NCBI GenBank assembly: GCA_946902985.2
Contig: OX336388.2
Location: 291,378,526-291,442,525, forward strand
Length of the DNA: 64,000 bases
DNA from: Meconema thalassinum
Lineage: Eukaryota > Arthropoda > Insecta > Orthoptera > Tettigoniidae
Reading direction: 5' to 3'
Shown here: piece after piece, positions 56,801 to 64,000 of the stretch
Position numbering within the stretch: the first letter of the stretch is position 1
Layout of the letters: each line of letters starts with the position of its first letter
Position numbers and translations under genes: made by a program
Notes under the pieces: generated by a model
Seen by the model: only the letters and a program-made list of their open reading frames with translations
Database searches by the model: none
What the model was told of the DNA's origin: nothing

Positions 56801-57825
56801 GTTAGGTGATAAGTACAGGGAGAGAATAGTGGACTAGCCACTAAACCGCACCAGGAACGGTCGATTAGAGAACGGTCGGCGAGGCATAATAGTACGGTGC
56901 GCGCCAAGTATAAGAGGCATGCAATAACTGGCCAGGTAATAGAGCTCTATAAGGTTTATATATATATATATATGATAGTGATAATTGTAAAGTGTAAATT
57001 ATTTTGTATTTTCTCGCCATGGCATACAATTGCAAGGGTCCACAAGAGTGGCAAGGATACTTATACGTACAGGGTACCAACATGGCAACCATTGTTTTTT
57101 CTATGCTCATCTTTTTATATGTTTACTATGTTCAATTATAACTTGTCAGGAATTTTACAAATGTAAGGATTCCTATTATTATTATTATCGGGTCATATCT
57201 GTTACCATTATCATGACCACCAATGTACATCATGTCTATGATTTGTTTTCTTTCATTTTTCCTTCTTCTAACTTCCCCATTTGTCAGGGTGTTCCGTTTC
57301 ATTCCGCACCAATAAATACACTTTGATTATATCCCTTAAATTATACCCTGGAACACCCATTTTTTTCTATTCTCTCCTATCTTTCTCTTTGCGGGGAGCA
57401 CTTTTTCCCCAAAGTAAAGCCAGACGACACAATTCCTCGTCTAGCTGGGTTTTTCCTCCCTGCACAACTATGTAACGAATCACCATCAAAAACCATGTTT
57501 TTTTTTGAAACTAGCAATATGCCACAATGTCATTTTTTTTTCTTCCAATGTCAATTTTTTTTTTCGATGACAAAATTTTGTTTTTCAATGTCAGTTTTTT
57601 TTCTTTTTCAACGGCCATTTCTATTGTCACAATGCCAATGTCAATGTTATATATATCTATGTACATCCCATAACCCTCCCCTCTGAACACGGGCTGACCT
57701 CACACCCACACTTCGATACGACACAACCAGGAGATACGAGGAGGCTTCCAGAACCACTACGTCAACATCCCAACCTCCAGTTCCGTTCCCGTTCGCGAGG
57801 ACGCGAACAATTGAAGGAAGACGCT
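50834..57825 (+). other. 7-kb noncoding tail of env-only element
   Basis: No ORF above about 135 codons and none with recognisable motifs. The plus strand is marked by many runs of 8-10 T (for example near 51045, 51125, 51770, 52020, 53670, 54940, 57490-57610). It includes B-box-like fragments at 53046 and 53206, and a tRNA A-box-like GTCCGCGTGGTGTAGCGG near 53840, perhaps SINE scraps. Frame +1 relative to env stays open from the env tail to 51152 with a Pro/Arg-rich start, which may be chance or an alternative cytoplasmic tail. No polypurine tract is obvious; GAAGGAAGACG at 57813-57823 is the best candidate. Confidence 0.6.
55393..55530 (+). repeat. 42-bp tandem repeat, about 3.3 units
   Basis: Units of GCGAAAAGCAAACCACGATT plus GCCGATACAGGCGAAGATTA repeat with few changes. 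Confidence 0.8.
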
Positions 57826-58700
57826 TGTACAGCCTCCCAGGGGTATGCACCCCTTGGAGACCATCCCCCCATCATCTGCCTAAATCTCCTAACGGGCAAC
57901 CCTTGGAAAGCCGGGCCAACATCCATAAAACGTAGCAAGGACAGCTTGCCACTATAGAAAGCAGCTCAGTCCTTGCACAATGGTTACACATAGCGACATA
58001 CTATTAACTGGGACAGCAATGCCAAGACATTGCTGACAGCATAGCGCCGAAGAGTATAAGAAGGCGTCTTAATCAGGTCAAGGGATCTCTCCATTATCAG
58101 TGCTTCAACGATACGGCCGAAGGCTAAGCCGGTGTCATCAGAGGTGAGTCAGTCAGTCGTGTTCAGACATCCTACTTTTGTAACCTGTAACCTACAACTT
58201 GTACTTTACATTGTGAACATAATTACATTCCCTACAAGGGACTCATACTTCAGAATTACAGACCAATAAACACTTGGTCAACACATCACACTAGTCTTAC
58301 TGTCCACACGCCTCTTTACATCCCAACGCCCTTCCTTATTCCCGTCACGGTTAGACGTGACAGACGGTAGTCTAATAGCGCTAACTCAGATACCATTGTA
58401 TTCCTCGAGCCGACCCGACTGCTAGCAAGCAGCGCGTGCTACTTAGCTGATACGAGCAGATTCAGTTACATAATAAGCAGTCAGCTGAGCGACCAGCACA
58501 GTGACCCTTGCATTGGGTCCCATCCCTTCAAACACTACTACATTATTTATAGGAACGCCCCCTAGTTCCTAGCACACCACAACACTCTACACTGGTCAGC
58601 TTACCCTGCCAAGGGAAGCTACCCTTTTTAGGCACAGCTTTATAAATTAGTACAATAACTCTTCCTTTTAGATCCACCCCCAAATAAGGGATCTAAAACA
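57826..58700 (+). repeat. 3' LTR (875 bp) of env-only element
   Basis: Matches the 5' LTR except for about two substitutions seen by eye (near 57866 and 58127). Confidence 0.9.
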
Positions 58701-59146
58701 ATATGATAGCCTGATTCAAGTGGAATAGTTTAGGCTATGTAGCATTAGGCTACACCTCTCAGGTAAGCTTAAAGATTGCTTTTTGTTTAATAAGTCGGAA
58801 GAATAAGCGCTCCAGAACGGCTTCAATAATACCGAAGTCTATTGTTGCCATGTAATGCGGGCCGCATCACGTCGCCTCTGGTGTAGAATTGCGAGCTGCT
58901 TATAAATTGCAGTCACGGGGAGTAATTAGTGCAAAAAGATTTCTTAGGCCCCTTAAAACAGTTATCATGACAATAGTATGCCTCTGTATAAGGGTGATGT
59001 TGTTGGTGCAGAATACTAAGGTTATCAGCTGCAATAAGCGTTGGTGCTTCCCATTCATTATCCTTGAGCGCTCCAGTTCTGTAGTAGTATTCATTATCAT
59101 CCATAACACAAATAAATCCACGGGGCGAAGCCGGGCACTACTGCTA
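58701..59146 (+). repeat. Dispersed repeat, right part, host of the env element
   Basis: Continues the repeat begun at 47747 and ends ACGGGGCGAAGCCGGGCA then CTGCTAGTA, a terminal motif of that repeat type. A related inverse motif starts the array at 33024. Confidence 0.55.
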
Positions 59147-59159
59147 GTATTTTATAATG

Positions 59160-59705
59160 GTTTCGGTCTTCTATGGACCACGTTATTTCAACTGTCTTCT
59201 CCCTCGTTCCTTCACAATGGCCGAGTGTTCGCGCATTCTTGTTCGGTGAGCTTCTTTTCGTTGTTCGGTCCACTTCTTGCCGGTTTTCAATATTTGTTTT
59301 AGCTGAAAACTCTGTATTTCCCCAAGTTTCTTCTGCAAAGAGTCGCGTTCCAAGATGTCCTCATGTGATATCCCCAGTTCTTTTAGTTTTTTTTTCCACC
59401 TCTGTGAACCAGGTCCCTTTGGTTATCTTTCCCACAAAGTAGGCGCAGATTCGATTGGTCAATCTTCCGTAGCTCATTCGTGTAAAATGGCGTACGGTGC
59501 CTATTATTTTCTCCAAATGTAGATAAAGTTCATCGCTGTGTCGTCTTCTATACTCTCCTCATTCCCTGACCGGCCCCAAGATCTTTCTCAAAATCTTCCT
59601 CTGTTTGGCTTTCGAGTTGTTCTGCCAGGCCTTTCTTATTCATCGCCAGGCATTCTGATGCATATAACGCCTCCGGGCGAATAACGGTAACGTAGTGACT
59701 CAGTT
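59160..59705 (-). pseudogene. LINE reverse transcriptase fragment
   Basis: On the minus strand it encodes LSHYVTVIRPEALYASECLA and MNKKGLAEQLESQT, then further frames with broken LINE tail sequence. It is related to, but not the same copy as, 59760-60700. Confidence 0.7.
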
Positions 59706-59759
59706 TGGCCTTGAAGGATATTGATCGTTAATATGATATATATAATTCGTTGAGGCCAT

Positions 59760-60700
59760 CTAGGACCACGTTAAGTCTTGCTACACTTGGCAATTTGTTT
59801 CGCCTTCGTCTGAGCCCAGAATCCCCTTACTCTCTGTGAGTGGGCCATCTTGCGCTCCGCTGTCCAAGTGGTACCTTGTCTTCTTTTCGGGTTCGATGTC
59901 TCGTCTCGGGTTAGCCCATTAGTCAGTATCTTTTTGCGGAAGAGATCTCTCTTGAAGGCGTCGTCGGGTTTTAAATGCAGTATTTTGAGCTCGTATTTGG
60001 TATTCATAAACCAGGGAATTGTGGTTTTGGGTTTGGAGTCAATGAAATGAAAAATCTGTTTAGTCAGCCTGTTTCCGTCCATTCGTTTGAGATGACCCTA
60101 ATACCGTGCTCGCCTCTTACGGATCGATTCTGAAATTTTCTCTATTTCACTGTAGACTTCTTTGTTGGATTTTTTATAGTGGATACCATTCTTGTAATTT
60201 GATCCCATTATACCTCTGACGATTTTGCGCTCTTTTTTCTCCAGTTCTTCAAGGAGTCCTTTATTAGCATTTAGGGATAGGGTTTCGGCTGCATACATAA
60301 CTACTGGTTTCAGAACAGTTTCATAATGACGTAGTTTAGTATTTTTGGATAGGCATTTTTTGTTGTATATTGAGCGCGATGTTTGATAGGCGATTTCGAG
60401 TTTGCGAACTCGTTCCTTGAGTGCTTCTTTGTCCAGTCCACTTTTCATGATGATCTCTCCCATGTACTTATATTTTTCCACTCTGTTGATCTTCCCGTAT
60501 TTTGTCTGCAGTTTTGCTGGGGCGTCTTTGATGTTGGTCATTATTTTTTGTTTTTTCGAATGATAGCTGCCAGCCAGTTTGTTCAGCGATTTCTTTTAAA
60601 AGGTCGATTTGCATCTTAGCAGTTTCTACGTCGTTCGACAGAATGGCGATGTCATCAGCGAATAATAGACAGTCGACATGATCCCCTTGGATTTTGCTTG
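59760..60700 (-). pseudogene. LINE reverse transcriptase, 3' half
   Basis: On the minus strand the order is DHVDCLLFADDIAILSND (catalytic FADD, about 60660), a frameshift at a run of A near 60545, then KYKYMGEI, LRHYETVLKPVVMYAAETL, LEELEKKERKIVRGIMG, a frame change near 60090, and a long tail to the stop at about 59771. It is 5'-truncated next to a (ATT)n run. Confidence 0.8.
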
Positions 60701-60701
60701 G

Positions 60702-60754
<53 letters not shown>
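60702..60754 (+). repeat. (ATT)n microsatellite at LINE truncation point
   Basis: About 17 ATT units sit exactly where the LINE similarity stops; on the minus strand they give a poly-Asn frame that is not a real protein. Confidence 0.9.
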
Positions 60755-60755
<1 letters not shown>

Positions 60756-60759
60756 GGGG

Positions 60760-61549
60760 TACATGAAAAGAGTCCCCACGAACACTGCTAATATATAAGT
60801 ACATAATTATAATGAATAGCAATCTGGCGTACCCTGGGCAACGTCTGACTACACCAAATGTGTTGATGGCAGATTCTTTCATTACCGATCTTCAATTAAT
60901 ATATTGCTCCAATTGGTCTTTCTGAAGACCACTTGTGCTTATATCTATTTTGGAGTGATTCCCCTTCGTCCAGTCTTCGTAGCACTGACAATTCTGTTGT
61001 ATTGTCACTAACAGCCCACTATAGCGACGCAAGAAGAATGAGCGCTGATCTACTGCTTTCCTGTTCTCCGTATTCATTCTTTATGATCGCATTTCAGCCA
61101 ATGCTATTTGGTTCTTTTGGAAAATTATGACTTATATCCGTAGCCCACTAACGCGTTACCTCGAGCCTCGCTGGCATTGGGAGAGCGTAGGTTCGAATAC
61201 CACCTCTGCTTTAATCTATAATTGTATTAAGAATAATACTGTTCATTTAATTTCATCAGTGTGCTAAGCTTTTGTTGATGAAAAACTTGCGTCTCGTGAC
61301 AGACTTGGCTGGACAACTCTTGATCTTTTACTGTACGAGAAAGAGAAGCTTAAGGAAGTAACATCGAGTTTTGATGACGTCACACCATTCAACCAATCAG
61401 CTTATCCAGCCAAGTCTGTCGCGAGACACAGGTCTCTAAAACGGACAAGCGATAACAACAATGTCGCGACGCGATGAGTATTGAATCACCGCTGCGAGTC
61501 GGGTAAGTTCGGCTCGAGCACGGTCGGATCAACCGAGCGGCGGACGTGA
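60760..61549. other. No gene; tRNA-like head and a palindrome
   Basis: 61165-61205 contains TAGGTTCGAATACCA in a tRNA-like context, probably a SINE head. 61291-61313 and 61405-61427 are near-perfect inverted repeats about 23 bp long, 91 bp apart, which could be the ends of a small MITE. The rest is unassigned. Confidence 0.45.
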
Positions 61550-61557
61550 GGGGTTAT

Positions 61558-62854
61558 CAAATAGCTTATAAAGATAATAGCGGAAACTCCTCGCCAAAAC
61601 AGGAGACAGCGCTACCCAGCACTGCCTAGCGGTCCGAGTTGGCAACGTAAGACCAGCTGATTTACAACCGTGAGATCCAACCAAACAATTATAAGAAATT
61701 ATTGACCTGTGAATGATCTAATTATCCAAATATAGTGGTTGGTACGGGGAGTATTTGTGCTATATATGGCTGTAATAATTATAAACAACAACGTGACCCA
61801 AAATCTTTCTTTAGGTTCCCAAGAAATTATTGTAAACAAGTAGCCTACCATTACACTGATAGTTCGGTTTTCTTTTAATACAGAATGCTTTTACAATACA
61901 TATATTTTAGCATATAATTTAGCATATTTTAGCCTGTTCTTTATTTATTTATAGATGCACGCTGTGGGTTATTCGAAGCCGTAGAGCTGACTTAGATGAC
62001 GTATTGAAAGGAATGGCCCAGAACATTTAAACAGAACTCGTGTTGTATGCTCAGACCACTTTGTGGAGAAAGATTTCAGGAACAAAAACTTGTTAAGTCA
62101 AGGGTAAGATCTTTGTAGGTTGTTGATGGCCTAATGTTAATATTGAAATAAGAGCCTTTATAAAACGTGGTGACTCTACGGTACAGTAGGCCTAAAATTT
62201 AACAACTTGCTTCAATATTCCCGATTGAAAGTGTACGTAGTTATTTATTGTTGTTATAAGGGGCGGAACAGCGAGGTCATCTGCCTCTAAAGTGTACGTA
62301 TTGTACTATTAAAGCAAAGGAGGTTGGTGTAATCGAACAAGTTCAGAAACACAAATTTTAATTTTACTGACTTTATTAGGAAATACGTTATATAAGAAGG
62401 TAACTGTTTTTTTAAATGTAATTAAGCGTGTTCAACTCGTTTTTAAATACCAGTATGTCAAAAAGGATGGATTAAAACCAATATGCTAATATTTCCTTGT
62501 AATTTTCAGTATTTGGCCTGGTGCAGTGCCTTCAGTTCTACTGCCTATGGCAAAGCAAACCATATGCAGAAGCAGTCCAGTATTTAGAATTCTCTATAAA
62601 TATCGTACAGAATCAAGTATCTTTTGTTTCTTTTAACACTAATCTTTAAATTATTTGCTGCCTAAATATCAAGCCGAGACATATGTTAACTTCACAATGC
62701 AATTTCGGTCGTTGCGCACTCAAAAATGCTAGCTGTGGGTGGCAAGAAGAGTAATGCTGTCAACTCGCACCAAGAGATGGCACTGTGATCGCTGTCTCCA
62801 GGCGAGCGCATGCTTTTACGGCCGAGTTTCCGCTATTATCTTTATAAGCTATTT
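61558..62854 (+). mobile_element. P-element-like transposon, 1.3 kb, nonautonomous
   Basis: Inverted ends of about 32 bp (CAAATAGCTTATAAAGATAA then TAGCGGAAACTC) are flanked by GGGGTTAT on both sides (61550-61557, 62855-62862). P elements have about 31-bp ends, 8-bp duplications and a THAP domain, and this has all three. The catalytic part of the transposase is missing. Confidence 0.75.
61715..62640 (+). pseudogene. THAP domain of P-like transposase in three exons
   Basis: The THAP domain is a C2CH zinc finger that binds transposon ends. Exon 1 (to about 61838) encodes CAIYGCNNYKQQRDPKSFFR and FPRNYC. Exon 2 (about 61954-62104) starts after a T/A-rich tract and encodes RRADLDDVLKG, then, after a one-base frame change, TRVVCSDHFVEKDFRNKN before G|GTAAGA. 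Exon 3 (from about 62510, after TTTTCAG) encodes PGAVPSVLLP, the AVPT-like motif that closes the domain. Cys pair, CxxH and AVP order all match. There is no ATG in frame before exon 1 (ATA GTG instead), so the copy is dead. Confidence 0.7.
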
Positions 62855-62862
62855 GGGGTTAT

Positions 62863-63411
62863 ATTGTAGCGGCTAATTTGTGTAAGAACCAGGCATGTGA
62901 CATCCTACTTCTTCAAGAAACTCATAGGGGCAGTACTAAATATCGTCCAAGAATTTCTGGAATGAAACTCACCCCTGAAATGCCTTATGACAAATACGAC
63001 AGTGCTATTTTTACCAGGCCGAACTTGAATGTCATCTGGGCTTCACCGACTGAAAAGAACAACATCCAACTACTTAGAGTACGCACTCCTTTCTTCTGCA
63101 TCACTTCAGTCTACAATCCACCCGAGACCACCTTCGACTTTGAAATGCCGGCCAACTTCAACCATCAGGATATAACCCTTGGGTTAGGCGACCTCAACTG
63201 CAGAAGTACACCGTGGGGTTACCCAGATACTGACGGTAATGGAGCAAGTTTAGAAACATGGGTGGAGGCGCACGATCCGAAGCTCCCGTCTTCCTTCAAC
63301 AGTGGTAGTTGGTAAAGAGACTACAATTCACACAATATCTTCGCGTCATCAAAGGTAGCTGGAAAATGAGTGAAGATTATAGGAGCACCCATCCCTCGTA
63401 CTCAACATAGA
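62863..63411 (+). pseudogene. LINE endonuclease fragment
   Basis: This is an APE-type endonuclease, which nicks the target DNA for LINE insertion. CDILLLQETHRG holds the catalytic Glu and LGLGDLNCRS the Asp/Asn pair; DPKLPSSFNSGSW is a family hallmark. A stop at 63313-63315 follows, then RDYNSHNIFASSK and IGAPIPRTQHR continue in frame with another stop. The His-containing SDH motif is missing because a SINE begins at 63415. The left end is cut by the P-like element. Confidence 0.8.
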
Positions 63412-63414
63412 CTT

Positions 63415-63800
63415 GCTTGCCACGGTGGGTGAGTGGTAAACGTGTCGGACTACCATCCCCCCAAGCTTGCAGGTTCGCTCCTGGCCGTGGTAAGTGATTA
63501 TTTTTTTTTGAAAGGCGACAAAAATCACGACATGGATGTCAGACGTCGTTGGCATGTTTAAAGAACCCATTTGAATTCAGTAGGCCGTGTTCATAATGGC
63601 AAAATTAATCTCGGGGTTTTCCGCCAACACAAAGTTCCTCCATTCTCTACTAGAAAGCGCTGTTGTGTCAAGGAGTTTAGATATCTAACCTCCTTGTCTT
63701 TCATAGCGTTCTAAGGAACGACTAAATTCGACATGCAAGTTGCCCTCTGGGTGTCAATTAACAAAGCTTGCACCAGAGACCATACGATATTATTATTATT
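63415..63800 (+). repeat. SINE family with CCATACGAT(ATT)n tail, copy 2
   Basis: Same family as 27912-28290: GCCACGGTGGGTGAGTGG head, B box AGGTTCGCTCC, GGCGACAAAAATCACGA and an ATT-rich tail. The remaining 200 bases to the window end show nothing recognisable. Confidence 0.85.
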
Positions 63801-64000
63801 AGTATTATCATTAACATATACCTGTTATTTGAACGGTAAAATCTGTAGTAATTCCTGAAGACGTATGTTTCAAGAGGAGATTTAATTTAAAGAAGTCTGA
63901 CTCGAAGTGAATTAGTAGATTCAGAAATAATATACATTCCACCAGGACCTGAAAATTACGTCACCTTCATAAAATGCATTACGCGAGTTTCAAGGAACGC

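Larger units (their letters stand above)
47845..58700 (+). mobile_element. Env-only LTR element (LARD-like), 10.86 kb
   Basis: Two 875-bp LTRs (47845-48719, 57826-58700) start TGTACAGCC and end AAAACA, differing at about two positions by eye. ATAT flanks both sides (47841-47844, 58701-58704). A primer site follows the 5' LTR. The only sizeable recognisable gene is env at 48998-50833. No gag, protease, reverse transcriptase, RNase H or integrase motif is visible on either strand in the 9.1-kb interior, and about 7 kb after env is noncoding. It resembles large retrotransposon derivatives that rely on another element's enzymes, but carrying env alone is unusual. Confidence 0.85.

Noticed and set aside
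50834..57825. A hidden reverse transcriptase or integrase in the env element tail
   Set aside because: I looked for YxDD, DTG, HHCC and DDE patterns in the longer frames on both strands and found none. A profile search would be more sensitive.

Overview
This window looks like intergenic or intronic DNA from a large insect genome. I see no bacterial genes and no host protein gene that I can defend. Nearly everything recognisable is a transposable element. The insect assignment is inference from tRNA-derived SINEs with insect-like tails, Ty3/gypsy elements, baculovirus-F-like env, mariner/Mutator/P-type transposon remains and abundant (ATT)n tails; an orthopteroid-type repeat-rich genome is plausible, but no species can be named.

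Layout. 1-1182: frameshifted integrase end of a Ty3/gypsy element, followed by 3.3 kb of unassigned T/G-rich DNA. 4518-6628: a TIR transposon carrying one SINE inside another. 6668-7685 (minus): a spliced but broken Mutator-like transposase gene. 8497-19754: one LINE copy cut by three insertions: a full-length gypsy element (8802-15372, intact 1686-codon gag-pol, apparently identical LTRs, unusual 74-bp flanking duplication), a hAT-like element (15901-18103) and a Helentron-like element (18164-19547). 20-31 kb: SINEs, LINE scraps, a 0.69-kb tandem repeat, a 44-bp minisatellite and mariner/piggyBac-like remnants. 31.4-43.7 kb: a Helentron-like fragment split by a mariner-like element, a 164-bp tandem array and a second, decayed gypsy copy on the minus strand (35533-42403). 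45173-47330: a Helentron-like element that received an inverted copy of itself, all inside a SINE. 47845-58700: an LTR element with near-identical 875-bp LTRs whose only sizeable recognised gene is a 611-codon envelope-like protein. 59.2-60.7 kb: two minus-strand LINE pieces. 61558-62854: a short P-element-like transposon with a THAP domain split over three exons, sitting in a LINE endonuclease fragment (to 63411), then a SINE.

The most unusual object is the env-only LTR element. It has two LTRs, a 4-bp target duplication, a primer site, a possible splice donor in the LTR, a strong-looking acceptor one base before the env ATG, and about 7 kb of noncoding DNA after env, but no gag or pol. If mobile, it would need gag-pol supplied in trans. 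Identity counts were made by eye and are approximate.
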